From assembly GCF_008634025.1 (NCBI RefSeq), contig NZ_PDCM01000002.1, positions 2,170,001 to 2,234,000 on the forward strand: DNA of 64,000 bases, read 5' to 3'. The notes beneath the pieces are model-generated. The model had not been told where the DNA came from, did not search any database, and saw only the letters and a list, made by a program, of their open reading frames with translations. The translations under genes were made by a program, and so were the position numbers. Of the stretch, positions 49,716-58,484 are shown piece by piece. This DNA comes from Streptomyces albofaciens JCM 4342 (GTDB lineage: Bacteria > Actinomycetota > Actinomycetes > Streptomycetales > Streptomycetaceae). Numbering within the stretch: position 1 is the first letter of the stretch; the number at the start of each line of letters is the position of its first letter.

Positions 49716-49733
49716 GGTGCAGAGAACTGCACC
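49716..49733. promoter_or_regulatory. 18-bp palindrome, copy 2
   Basis: GGTGCAGAGAACTGCACC, the exact reverse complement of the copy at 48765-48782, lying between the lipoprotein (minus) and LeuC-like (plus) genes and so able to act on either promoter. Confidence 0.55.
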
Positions 49734-49899
49734 AGGGCGGCCATGCGTACCGCCGGCCCGGGGCCCGGTGCCCTCGCCCGGGCACGCACGGCCAGGTGTA
49801 TTTCGCGTCGGCTTAAAGACATGGTGATCCCGGGTTCCAGGCCGCAGGCTGGGACCGGCCCGGAATGCGCGGCCGTTGAGGTGACGGAGGAGAGGTCCC

Positions 49900-51300
49900 A
49901 TGGGTTCACCGATGACTCTGGCGGCGAAATTGTGGGAAAGCCACGTGGTCGACTCGCCGCCCGGTGGACCGGATCTCCTGTACATCGATCTGCACCTGAC
50001 GCACGAGGCGACCTCACCGCAGGCGTTCGACGGCCTGCGGCTGGCCGGGCGGTCCGTACGGCGGCCGGAGCTGACGCTGGCCCTGGAGGACCACAACGTG
50101 CCGACCAGCCCGCTGGCCGTCGCCGATCCGGTCAGCCGTACGCAGTTGGAGACGCTGCGCCGCAACTGTGAGACGCACGGCATCGAGCTGTACTCCCTCG
50201 GGCACCGCCGGCAGGGCATCGTGCACGTCGTCGGGCCCGAACTCGGCCTGGTGCACCCCGGCATGACCGTGGTGTGCGGCGACAGCCACACCTCGACGCA
50301 CGGCGCCTTCGGGGCGCTGGCCTTCGGCATCGGCACCAGCGACGTGGAACACGTACTCGCCACGCAGTGCCTGGAGCTGCCGCGTCCGAAGACGATGGCG
50401 GTGGACTTCGACGGCGAGCTGCCCAGCGGGGTGGGCGCCAAGGACCTGGTGCTGGCGCTGATCGCGGAGATCGGCCCCAACGGCGCGCAGGGGCACATGG
50501 TCGAGTACCGCGGCGCGGCCGTCCGGGGGCTGTCCATGGAGTCCCGGATGACGCTGTGCAACATGAGCATCGAGGCGGGCGCGCGGGCCGGCCTGGTCGC
50601 GCCGGACGCGACGACGCTCGCGTACCTCAGGGACCGGCCGTACGCGCCGGGCGCCGGCCACCGGGACGCGGCCGCGGCGCACTGGGCGACGCTGCGCAGC
50701 GACCCCGGCGCGCGCTTCGACCGCTGCGTACGGATCGACGTCTCCGCGCTCACCCCGTGGGTGACGTGGGGCACCAACCCGGCGCAGGCGGCCCCCCTCG
50801 CCTCCGAGGTGCCCGCCCCGGACGCCTTCGCCGACCCGCTGGAGCGGGCCTCGGCCCAACGCGCCCTGCGCTACATGGACCTGGCCCCGGGCACCCCCCT
50901 CCGCGACATCCCCATCGACGTGGTCTTCCTCGGCTCGTGCACCAACGGGCGGCTGGAGGACCTGCGGGCCGCGGCTTCCGTGCTCAAGGGCCGCAGCGTC
51001 GCCGGCAGCACCCGCCTGCTGGTCGTCCCCGGCTCCATGGAGGTCCGCGAGAAGGCCGAGGCGGAGGGGCTGCACGAGGTCTTCCTGGCGTCCGGCGCCG
51101 AGTGGCGCTCCCCCGGCTGCTCGATGTGCCTGGGCATGAACACCGACCGGCTCGTCGGCACGGTGCGCAGCGCGTCGACGTCCAACCGCAACTACGAGGG
51201 CCGGCAGGGCGCCACCGCGCGCACCCACCTGGTCTCGCCGGAGGTGGCCGCCGCCACGGCGGTCACCGGCCGGCTCACCGCCCCCGCCGACCTGGCATGA
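49900..51300 (+). CDS. LeuC-like aconitase-family large subunit
   Basis: 466 aa from an ATG at 49900 after GGAGGAGAGG. The 4Fe-4S ligands are in place: Cys in FLGSCTNGR (near residue 345) and two Cys in [11 protein letters not shown] (near 405). [21 protein letters not shown] and [15 protein letters not shown] are typical of isopropylmalate isomerase large subunits. It differs at many positions from the conserved housekeeping LeuC expected in Streptomyces, and its neighbours are an aminotransferase, an oxygenase and an exporter, so it is probably a pathway-specific hydro-lyase/isomerase acting on a substituted malate. It overlaps the LeuD-like gene (ATGA). Confidence 0.9.
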   Translation: MGSPMTLAAKLWESHVVDSPPGGPDLLYIDLHLTHEATSPQAFDGLRLAGRSVRRPELTLALEDHNVPTSPLAVADPVSRTQLETLRRNCETHGIELYSLGHRRQGIVHVVGPELGLVHPGMTVVCGDSHTSTHGAFGALAFGIGTSDVEHVLATQCLELPRPKTMAVDFDGELPSGVGAKDLVLALIAEIGPNGAQGHMVEYRGAAVRGLSMESRMTLCNMSIEAGARAGLVAPDATTLAYLRDRPYAPGAGHRDAAAAHWATLRSDPGARFDRCVRIDVSALTPWVTWGTNPAQAAPLASEVPAPDAFADPLERASAQRALRYMDLAPGTPLRDIPIDVVFLGSCTNGRLEDLRAAASVLKGRSVAGSTRLLVVPGSMEVREKAEAEGLHEVFLASGAEWRSPGCSMCLGMNTDRLVGTVRSASTSNRNYEGRQGATARTHLVSPEVAAATAVTGRLTAPADLA

Positions 51301-51941
51301 GAGGTACCGAGCCCGTGGAACCCTTCACCGAGCACACCGGCACCGCGGTGGCCGTGCGCCGCGACGACATCGACACCGACCAGATCCTGCCCGCGGAGTT
51401 CTGCAAGCGGGTGGTCAAGTCCGGTTACGCGGACGCGCTGTTCAAAGGCTGGCGGGAGCGGGGCGACTGCGTCATCGACCGGCCCGAGCACCGCGGCGCG
51501 ACGATCCTGCTGGCCGGCAAGGACTTCGGCATCGGCAGCTCCCGCGAGCACGCCGTCTGGGCCCTGCGCGACGGCGGTTTCCTGGCCGTGGTGGCCACCG
51601 GGTTCGGCGACATCTTCCGGCGCAACGCGCTGAACAACGGGCTGATCCCGGTCGATCTTCCGGCGCCGGTGGTGGAAGGGCTGATGGACCGGGTGGAGGC
51701 CGGACCCGGTTTCCGGCTCACCGTGGACCTGCGGACCTGCCGGCTGCGCTGGGCGGGCGGCGAAGCGGACTTCGTGATCGACGACCGGGCGCGCCGGATG
51801 CTGCTGGAGGGCAAGGACGCCATCGAGCAGACCCTGCTGCGGCAGGACGCCATCGCCGCGTACGAGGCGCGCCGCGCGCCCTGGATGCCGGCCGTCCCAC
51901 GGGGCGCGTTCGACGCCGCGTCCGCGGCGGGGGCCCGGTGA
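51297..51941 (+). CDS. LeuD-like aconitase-family small subunit
   Basis: 214 aa; the ATG overlaps the upstream stop, while a GTG at 51315 is an alternative start. Swivel-domain motifs include [33 protein letters not shown] and [17 protein letters not shown]. With the upstream gene it should form a heterodimeric dehydratase/isomerase. The residues that contact the substrate side chain cannot be interpreted reliably by eye. Its stop overlaps the aminotransferase start. Confidence 0.92.
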   Translation: MRGTEPVEPFTEHTGTAVAVRRDDIDTDQILPAEFCKRVVKSGYADALFKGWRERGDCVIDRPEHRGATILLAGKDFGIGSSREHAVWALRDGGFLAVVATGFGDIFRRNALNNGLIPVDLPAPVVEGLMDRVEAGPGFRLTVDLRTCRLRWAGGEADFVIDDRARRMLLEGKDAIEQTLLRQDAIAAYEARRAPWMPAVPRGAFDAASAAGAR

Positions 51942-53152
51942 TGGCCGCCGCCGTCCGGGGCGCGCGCGACGTGCTCGGGGCCGCGCGGGTGCGGCAGTTG
52001 CCCGGCGGCGGCCTGGCCGGACTGCTGCGCGACGGCGTTCCGGCCGGCACGGTGAACCTCGCGGTGGGCACCCCCGCGTTCCCGGACACGCCCCCTGAGC
52101 TGGTGGACGCGGCCTGTGCGGCGCTGCGCGCGGGCGTGCACCAGTACCAGGACCCGGCCGGTGTGCCGGCCCTGCGCGAGCGGATCGCCGCCGGGCTGCC
52201 GGGCGCCCCCGACCCGGACACCGAGATCACCGTGACGGTGGGCGGCAGCGAAGGCCTGTGCGTGGCCCTGCTGGCGGCCGTCGACCCCGGTGACGAGGTG
52301 ATCGTGCTGGAGCCGTGCTACGAGAACTTCCTCAGCGCGGTCGCGCTGGCGGGCGGCCGGGTGCGCCCCGTACCGCTGCGCGCGCCGGACTGGATCCTGG
52401 ACCCGGCGGAGCTGGCCGCCGCCATGGGACCCCGGACCCGGGCCGTCGTCCTGAACAGCCCGGGCAACCCCACCGGGCAGCTGCTCGGCCGCCAGGACCT
52501 CACGGTGATCGCCGAGTTGTGCGCACGGTGGGACGTCACGGTCGTCTCCGACGAGGTGTACGCCGACTACGTCTACGACGGGCGGCAGCACTGCTCGGTG
52601 GCCGAGGTGCCCGGCCTGGCCGAGCGGAGCATCGTCGTGGGCAGCTTCTCCAAGAGCCACGCGATCAGCGGCTGGCGGCTGGGCTTCCTGCGGGCCCCGG
52701 CGCGGTGGACGGAGCTGCTGCGCCAGATCCACGTCGCCACGACGGCCGGCGCCCCCGCCGCCTTCCAGCACGCCGCGGCCGCCGTCGACCTGCACGGCCC
52801 CGGCCGGCAGCGGCGCTCGGCGGCCATGGCCGCACGGCGCGACAGCGCGGTGGCGCTGCTGCGCGAGGCCGGCTTCCACTGCGCCGAACCCGCCGGCGGC
52901 TGCTACGTCCTGGCGGGCATCGACGGCCTGACCGACGAGCCGAGCCCGGCCTTCGTCCGCACCCTGCTCCAGGACTCCGGGGTACTGCTGGCCCCCGCCA
53001 CCTCGTTCTTCGCCGACCCGCGGCGCGGTGAGCGGCATGTGCGGGTGGCGTTCAACCGGCCGGCCGAGACCCTCGACACCGCCCGGCGGCGCCTGCTCGC
53101 CCGCACGCGCGCCGGCCTCCCGCACCGCATTCAGGAAGGTGAACGAACGTGA
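51938..53152 (+). CDS. Class I/II PLP aminotransferase
   Basis: 404 aa. GTG at 51938 and ATG at 51941 are adjacent starts, both overlapping the LeuD-like stop. The PLP lysine lies in VGSFSKSHAISGWRLGF, the Asp in VVSDEVYADYVYDG, and NSPGNPTGQLL holds the cofactor Asn. It should convert a 2-oxo acid formed downstream of the isomerase to an amino acid. It overlaps the oxygenase gene (GTGA), within a run of five coupled genes. Confidence 0.92.
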   Translation: MMAAAVRGARDVLGAARVRQLPGGGLAGLLRDGVPAGTVNLAVGTPAFPDTPPELVDAACAALRAGVHQYQDPAGVPALRERIAAGLPGAPDPDTEITVTVGGSEGLCVALLAAVDPGDEVIVLEPCYENFLSAVALAGGRVRPVPLRAPDWILDPAELAAAMGPRTRAVVLNSPGNPTGQLLGRQDLTVIAELCARWDVTVVSDEVYADYVYDGRQHCSVAEVPGLAERSIVVGSFSKSHAISGWRLGFLRAPARWTELLRQIHVATTAGAPAAFQHAAAAVDLHGPGRQRRSAAMAARRDSAVALLREAGFHCAEPAGGCYVLAGIDGLTDEPSPAFVRTLLQDSGVLLAPATSFFADPRRGERHVRVAFNRPAETLDTARRRLLARTRAGLPHRIQEGERT

Positions 53153-54177
53153 CAAGCACGATGGATCTGGTGACCGGGCCCCGGCACGGCGGCCTGGTGC
53201 TCGGCATCGAGGCCGACTCCCCCGGGGCCGCGCTGACCGAGGTGGGGGCGCGGCACGGCGAGCGCATCCGCGAGGGGGTGATCGAGCACGGCACCGCCCT
53301 GCTCAGCGGGTTCTCCTGGGCCGACTGGCCGGAGCTGGACGCCTTCGTCAACAGCGTCGTCGGCCGGCCGCTGGACTACACCGAGCGCTCGTCGCCGCGT
53401 ACGGAGCTGCACCCCGGGGTGTTCACCGCCACCGACCACCCGCCGACCGAGGAGATCTTCCTCCACACCGAGCAGTCCTACAACCTCAACGTCCCGCGCT
53501 ACCTGTTCTTCTTCTGCCGCCAGGGGGCGCCCGAGGGCGGGGCCAACACGCTCGCCGACTGCCGGGCCCTGTACGACACGCTGCCCCGCCGGATCGCCGA
53601 CCGCTTCGACGAGGAGGGCTACCTGCTGGTCCGCAACTTCCTCCCGGGCCTCGGCCTGTCCTGGCAGGACGCGTTCGGCACGAAGGACCGCGCGGAGGTG
53701 CAGGCGTACTGCGACGCCAACGCCATCGAGGTGGAGTGGGTGGACGAGGACCATCTGCGCACCAAGCAGCGGCGCTGGGCGGTGGCCACGCACCCGGTGA
53801 CCGGCCGGCGCTCGTGGTTCAACCACATGACGTTCTTCCACGCGCGCACGCTGCGCCCGGAGGTGGGCGAGTTCCTGCTGGAGGAGTACGGCCCCTGGGG
53901 CATGCCGACCAACACCTTCCACGCCGACGGCTCGGAGATTCCCGACGAGGTGGTGACCGGCCTCCAGCAGGCGTACCGGGACCACGCGATCGAGGTGACC
54001 GCCCGTACCGGCGAGGTGCTGATCGTGGACAACCTGAGCGTGGCGCACGGCAGGCTGCCGTTCGTGCCGCCCCGTGAGCTGTTCGTGAGCATGTCGGACG
54101 CGCTGCCGTGGTCGGCGCTGCGTCCGGTGGAGCGGACCTCCGCCCCCGCGGGCGGGGACACGGCGCCCGCCGGATGA
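53149..54177 (+). CDS. TauD/TfdA-family 2OG-Fe(II) oxygenase
   Basis: 342 aa from a GTG at 53149. The iron triad reads H-x-E in FLHTEQSYNLN (near residue 105) and the distal His in NLSVAHGRLPF (near residue 290), followed by an Arg for 2-oxoglutarate (PPRELFVSMSD). The SyrB/clavaminate-synthase-like branch of the TauD family has H-x-E/D here and hydroxylates free or carrier-bound amino acids. A Gly or Ala in that position would mean a halogenase; Glu argues for hydroxylation. It is coupled to both neighbours. Confidence 0.9.
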   Translation: MTSTMDLVTGPRHGGLVLGIEADSPGAALTEVGARHGERIREGVIEHGTALLSGFSWADWPELDAFVNSVVGRPLDYTERSSPRTELHPGVFTATDHPPTEEIFLHTEQSYNLNVPRYLFFFCRQGAPEGGANTLADCRALYDTLPRRIADRFDEEGYLLVRNFLPGLGLSWQDAFGTKDRAEVQAYCDANAIEVEWVDEDHLRTKQRRWAVATHPVTGRRSWFNHMTFFHARTLRPEVGEFLLEEYGPWGMPTNTFHADGSEIPDEVVTGLQQAYRDHAIEVTARTGEVLIVDNLSVAHGRLPFVPPRELFVSMSDALPWSALRPVERTSAPAGGDTAPAG

Positions 54178-55442
54178 GCACCGGCGCGGACGTGGCCGCC
54201 ACGCGGCCGGCCCCGCCGCCCCGCCCGCTCTCCCGCAACCGGGAGTACAACCTGCTGTGGAGCGCCAACATGGTCTCCCAGCTGGGCGCCCAGGGCACGC
54301 TGATCGCCTACCCGATGCTGGTCCTGGCGCTCGGCGGCTCGGCCCTCCAGGCGTCGCTGGTGGAGTTCGCCATCGGCACCTCGCGGGCCCTGGCGGCGGT
54401 GCCGGCCGGGGCCCTGGCGGACCGCTGGAACCGCAGGACCGTGCTGCTGGTGGCCGAGCTGGGCCGGGCGGTGGCCCTCGGGCTGCTCGCCCTGACGGTC
54501 GCGCTCGGATCGGGCGGCTTCGGGGCGATCCTGGCCGTGGCGGTGGTCGAGGGGGTGTGCACGTCGCTGTTCACCACCACCGACCAGGCGCTGCTGCCCG
54601 GTGTCGTGCCACGCTCCCAGCTGGGCACGGCGGTGGCCCGCAACACCGCCCGCTACCACCTCGCCACGGTGGTCGGCCCGGGCCTCGGCGGGGTCCTGTA
54701 CGGGGTGCACCGGCTGCTGCCGTTCGTGGCGCAGGCGGCGGCCTCGCTGCTGTCCTTCGTCACGCTGCTGTTCCTGCGGGTGCCGCGGCGGCCGTCCGGC
54801 GGACCGGAGGCGCGTGAGGGGATGGCGGGCGGGATGCGCTCGGGGCTGCGGTGGCTGGCCGCCAACCGGCCGGTGCGCACCACGGTGCTGGTAGCCACCG
54901 TCTTCAACCTGGCCTTCGGCGGGATGCTGCTGGTGGTCGTGGTGATGGCGCAGCAGGCCGGGCGCCCGGCCGGGGAGATCGGCGCGATCGGCGCGCTGCT
55001 GGGGGCGGGCGGGGTGGTGGGCGCGGTGCTGGCGCCCCGGCTGCGGCACCTGCTCACGCCGTACGCCGCCCTGATGCTCCTGACGTGGGGCGCGGCGGTG
55101 CTGGTGCCGCTGCTGGCGGTGGTGCCGCTGGGGTACGCGAGCGGTCTGGTGCTGGCCGGTGTGGCCCTGCTGGCGCCCACGGCCAGCGCGATCGTGACGA
55201 CGTACCAGATGCTCGTCACGCCCGACGGGATGCGGGGCCGGCTGGCCGGGGTGATCGGCATCTCCATGAGCGCGGGCTCCGCGCTGGGGCCGCTGATCGG
55301 CGGTGTGCTGCTGGAGACGGCGGGCGGCACGGCCACCGTCCTGGTGTGCACGGCGGTGTTCGGGGTCCTCGCGCTGGTGGTGTCCTTCGCGCCGGCCGTA
55401 CGGACCTTCCCGCGGCCGAAGGAGCTGGAGGCGGCCGAGTAG
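54174..55442 (+). CDS. MFS exporter (EntS/MFS_3-like)
   Basis: 422 aa from an ATG overlapping the oxygenase stop (ATGA). About 12 membrane segments; N-terminal NREYNLLWSANMVSQLGAQG, the motif A loop ALADRWNRRTVLLVAELGR and TTYQMLVTPDGMRGRLAGVIG are typical of the enterobactin-exporter/MFS_3 group. As the last gene of a five-gene coupled operon it should export the amino acid product or a peptide built from it, and may give self-resistance. Confidence 0.9.
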   Translation: MSTGADVAATRPAPPPRPLSRNREYNLLWSANMVSQLGAQGTLIAYPMLVLALGGSALQASLVEFAIGTSRALAAVPAGALADRWNRRTVLLVAELGRAVALGLLALTVALGSGGFGAILAVAVVEGVCTSLFTTTDQALLPGVVPRSQLGTAVARNTARYHLATVVGPGLGGVLYGVHRLLPFVAQAAASLLSFVTLLFLRVPRRPSGGPEAREGMAGGMRSGLRWLAANRPVRTTVLVATVFNLAFGGMLLVVVVMAQQAGRPAGEIGAIGALLGAGGVVGAVLAPRLRHLLTPYAALMLLTWGAAVLVPLLAVVPLGYASGLVLAGVALLAPTASAIVTTYQMLVTPDGMRGRLAGVIGISMSAGSALGPLIGGVLLETAGGTATVLVCTAVFGVLALVVSFAPAVRTFPRPKELEAAE

Positions 55443-55456
55443 GCCCGGTGTACGGC

Positions 55457-55486
55457 GGGGACCGGTCCGCCCCTGGACCGGTCCCC
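55457..55486. terminator. Strong bidirectional terminator hairpin
   Basis: A perfect 12-bp stem (GGGGACCGGTCC / GGACCGGTCCCC) with a six-base loop lies between the convergent exporter and response-regulator genes. Confidence 0.8.
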
Positions 55487-55494
55487 GCAGGCGT

Positions 55495-56139
55495 TCACGC
55501 CCGCAGATACGTCAGGACCGCCAGCACCCGCCGGTGCCCGCTGGCCGAGGTGGGCAGGTCCAGCTTGGTGAAGATGCTGCCGATGTGCTTGTTGACGGAA
55601 CTCTCGGCGATGAAGAGCGACTTGGCGATCACCGGGTTGCTCTGTCCCTCGGCCATCAGCGCCAGCACCTCGCGCTCGCGCTGGGTGAGGGTGCTCAGGG
55701 GGTCGTCGCCGGCCCGGCGGATCATCAGCTGGGAGATCACCTCCGGATCCATGGCGGTGCCGCCGGCCGCGATCCGGTCCAGCGCCTCCAGGAACTCCTC
55801 GGTGTTGCCCACCCGGTCCTTGAGCAGGTAGCCGACGCCCGAGGCGCTCTGCGCGAGCAGTTCGCCCGCGTAGGCCCGTTCCACGTACTGCGACAGGACC
55901 AGGACGGGGAGTTCGGGGATCTGGCGGCGGGCCTCCACCACCGCGCGCAGGCCCTCGTCGCGGAAGGACGGGGGCAGCCGGACGTCCACCACGGCGGCGT
56001 CGGGGCGGTGTTCGAGCAGGGCGGGCAGCAGGTCGGTGCCGTTGTCGACGGTGGCGCAGATCTCGTGGCCCTCGCCCTCCAGCAACAGGACCAGCCCCTC
56101 CCGGAGCAGCGCGTTGTCTTCGGCGATCAGGATCCGCAT
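55495..56139 (-). CDS. NarL/LuxR-type response regulator
   Basis: 214 aa from an ATG at 56139, overlapping the kinase gene by 13 bases. The receiver has the acidic pair AEDN near residue 7, the phospho-Asp in AVVDVRLPP near residue 52 and Lys in YLLKDRV. The C-terminal GerE helix-turn-helix is LTQREREVLALMAEGQSNP then SSVNKHIGSIFTKL. It pairs with the upstream kinase, and the divergent ABC/FtsX genes are the likely targets. Confidence 0.93.
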   Translation of the reverse strand: MRILIAEDNALLREGLVLLLEGEGHEICATVDNGTDLLPALLEHRPDAAVVDVRLPPSFRDEGLRAVVEARRQIPELPVLVLSQYVERAYAGELLAQSASGVGYLLKDRVGNTEEFLEALDRIAAGGTAMDPEVISQLMIRRAGDDPLSTLTQREREVLALMAEGQSNPVIAKSLFIAESSVNKHIGSIFTKLDLPTSASGHRRVLAVLTYLRA

Positions 56140-57416
56140 GGAATCTCCACTCTGAGTACGGTCGGGCCCCCGGGCGGGCTGACCAGTTCTGTCGTGCCGT
56201 CGAAGGCCGCGACCCGGCGGCGTACGCCCATGATTCCGCTGCCCGCGTGCTCGGAGGCGCCGCCGCGGCCGTTGTCCTCCACGTGGATGGAGATGCTGCG
56301 CTCGCCGATCCGCAGCCGCACCAGCGCGCTGTCCGCGCCGCTGTGCTTGGCGACGTTGGTCAGCGCCTCGGAGACGACGAAGTACGCGGCGGCCTCCACG
56401 GCCGCGGGGGCGCGGGGCGCGGCCGCCGCGTCGTCCTCGATGTCGATCGAGGTGGGCACCTCGTTCAGCGCGGTCAGCGCCCGTACGGCGTCGATCAGGC
56501 CGCGGTCGATCAGGACCGGCGGGTAGATGCCGCGGACCAGCTGGCGCAGCGACTCCAGGGCCTGCTGGGCGAGTTGCTGGGTGGCGTCGACCATCTCGGG
56601 GACCTGTTCGGGTCGCGCCTTGAGCGCCCGTTTGATCATGCCCAGGCGCAGCGACACCGCGACGATGCCGGCCTGCGCGCCGTCGTGCAGGTCCCGTTCG
56701 ATGCGGCGCAGCTCCGCGTCGTGCGCGTCCAGCGCCTCGGCGCGGGTGACCGACAGTTCCTGCACCCGCTGCTCCAGCGGGACCCGGGCGCGGGTGACCA
56801 GGACCTTGCGGGAGCCCAGCGCGTGCACCCGGGCCAGCGCCACGACGATCGCGGCGGCCACCACCGCGTAGACCACCCCGACGAACATGGCGCCGAACGC
56901 CTTCGGCCAGGAGTCGACGGTGATGATGATGACGGCGTCCCGCTCGCGCGGCGCGAGCCGCCACCACAGCGGCGCGGTGAGCCAGTTGACGGCCCCGCCG
57001 CAGGCGCTGATGGCGGCGACGCACAGGGTGGTGCCCAGGATGCTGTGGGCGAGCAGCCACACGATGTCCTTGCGCACGGCCGGGTCGCGCAGCGACAGCC
57101 GCGGGCGGCGGGTGGCGGCGTCCACCCCGCGGTAGTACGTGACGACTTCGGCGCCCAAGAGGCGGGAGACCCGGCGGCGGTGGAATTCGGCCACCCGGCG
57201 CAGCAGCCGCAGGACGACCGGCAGCAGCAGGAAGCCGGTGCCCACCAGGCACAGGGCGAGGGTGACGACGAGCAGGTAGAAGACTCCGAGACCGGCCAGA
57301 CCGGTGCCCAGGCAGAGCACGACGTAGCCGATGGCCTGCGGGAAGCGGCCGAACAGCCGGCGCGAGAGCTCCCGCGCGGGCATCCGTCGCAGTGTCGCGA
57401 ACAGCGGTAAGGACAT
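56127..57416 (-). CDS. HisKA_3-type sensor histidine kinase
   Basis: 429 aa from an ATG at 57416. Four to five N-terminal membrane segments (residues about 28-75 and 120-205) form a putative sensor like those of actinomycete NarX-type kinases. The phospho-accepting His is in RRIERDLHDGAQAGIV (near residue 250), and the ATPase domain has VVSEALTNVAKHSGA and HVEDNGRGG then GSGIMGVRRRV. It lies 234 bp from the divergent ABC transporter operon, which suggests envelope-stress or antibiotic sensing (a Bce/Lia-like arrangement). Confidence 0.93.
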   Translation of the reverse strand: MSLPLFATLRRMPARELSRRLFGRFPQAIGYVVLCLGTGLAGLGVFYLLVVTLALCLVGTGFLLLPVVLRLLRRVAEFHRRRVSRLLGAEVVTYYRGVDAATRRPRLSLRDPAVRKDIVWLLAHSILGTTLCVAAISACGGAVNWLTAPLWWRLAPRERDAVIIITVDSWPKAFGAMFVGVVYAVVAAAIVVALARVHALGSRKVLVTRARVPLEQRVQELSVTRAEALDAHDAELRRIERDLHDGAQAGIVAVSLRLGMIKRALKARPEQVPEMVDATQQLAQQALESLRQLVRGIYPPVLIDRGLIDAVRALTALNEVPTSIDIEDDAAAAPRAPAAVEAAAYFVVSEALTNVAKHSGADSALVRLRIGERSISIHVEDNGRGGASEHAGSGIMGVRRRVAAFDGTTELVSPPGGPTVLRVEIPCGS

Positions 57417-57649
57417 GACCGAGTGAACCCCCCGACGCTACGGCGCGATCACCGTACCACCGGGCGGTGACGCCCGGACCGGGCCTCCGGACCCTCCCGC
57501 GGCGGCGGTGCGGGGGCCTTCCGGAGGTCTCGGGGGCACTTATCTGCACCTTTAAATCTCCAGTTCACGTGGTGGTCCCCCGTGCGATCCGAGATCTAGC
57601 GTGCTGGAGCAGAAGAAGCGGAGACGGACTGCGCAGCGAGGGGTCGGAC

Positions 57650-58480
57650 GTGGGCAGAAGGGACCGGGCGGCACGGGGCGCGACGGAGGCGGCGCCGCCT
57701 CCGCGGGCGGAGGCCACGCCCCTGGGCAACGGAGACGGCCGGCGGGCGGGCGACGGCCCGGTGGTCAGCCTCAGCGGGGTCCGCAAGACCTACGGCAGGG
57801 GCGCCGGCGCGGTGCACGCGCTGCGCGACCTGTCCATCGACTTCGCGCGGGGCTCCTTCACCGCGGTGATGGGCCCCTCGGGCGCCGGCAAGAGCACCTT
57901 CCTGCACTGCGCGGCGGGCCTGGACCGGCCGGACGCCGGGACCGTGGTGCTCGGCGGCACCGACCTCGCGAGCCTGAACGAGGTCGAGCTGACCATGCTG
58001 CGCCGGGAGCGCGTCGGCTTCGTCTTCCAGGCGTACAACCTGATGTCGGCGCTGACCGTGGCGGACAACATCACCCTGCCGCTGATGCTGGCGGACCGCC
58101 GGCCCGACTCCGCCTGGCTGGACCGGGTGGTGGCCCAGGTGGGGCTGAGCGACCGGCTCGGGCACCGGCCGTCGGAGCTGTCCGGCGGCCAGCAGCAGCG
58201 GGTGGCCATCGCCCGCGCCCTGGCGCCCCGCCCCGAGGTGGTCTTCGCCGACGAGCCCACCGGCGCGCTGGACACCCGTACCGCCAGGCAGGTGCTGCAA
58301 CTCCTGCGCGACGTGGTCGACTCGACCGGGCAGACCGTGGTCATGGTGACGCACGACCCGGTCGCCGCGTCCTACGCGCACCGGGTGGTCTTCCTCGCGG
58401 ACGGGCGGTACGCGGAGGAGATGACGCGGGCGACGCCGGAGCTGATCGCCGAGCGGATGACCCGGCTGGGAGAGTGGTGA
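57650..58480 (+). CDS. ABC transporter ATPase (MacB/LolD type)
   Basis: 276 aa from a GTG at 57650 with GAGGGG seven bases upstream; the first 45 residues are a disordered Arg/Ala-rich tail. Motifs are complete: Walker A GPSGAGKST, Q-loop VFQAYNLMSALTVADNI, signature LSGGQQQRVAIARAL, Walker B VVFADEPTGALD, H-loop VTHDPVAAS. It is followed after 4 bp by its FtsX-like permease. The likely role is export of, or resistance to, a peptide or other antibiotic. Confidence 0.93.
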   Translation: MGRRDRAARGATEAAPPPRAEATPLGNGDGRRAGDGPVVSLSGVRKTYGRGAGAVHALRDLSIDFARGSFTAVMGPSGAGKSTFLHCAAGLDRPDAGTVVLGGTDLASLNEVELTMLRRERVGFVFQAYNLMSALTVADNITLPLMLADRRPDSAWLDRVVAQVGLSDRLGHRPSELSGGQQQRVAIARALAPRPEVVFADEPTGALDTRTARQVLQLLRDVVDSTGQTVVMVTHDPVAASYAHRVVFLADGRYAEEMTRATPELIAERMTRLGEW

Positions 58481-58484
58481 TCCC

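Noticed and set aside
49900-51941. LeuC/LeuD considered as the housekeeping leucine enzymes
   Set aside because: They are fused by overlapping starts to an aminotransferase, an oxygenase and an exporter and diverge from the LeuC sequence I recall for Streptomyces; a paralogue is more likely, though this is not proven.
53149-54177. TauD-like protein considered as a halogenase
   Set aside because: Iron-dependent halogenases have Gly/Ala in place of the acidic ligand; here H-x-E is intact, so hydroxylation is more likely.
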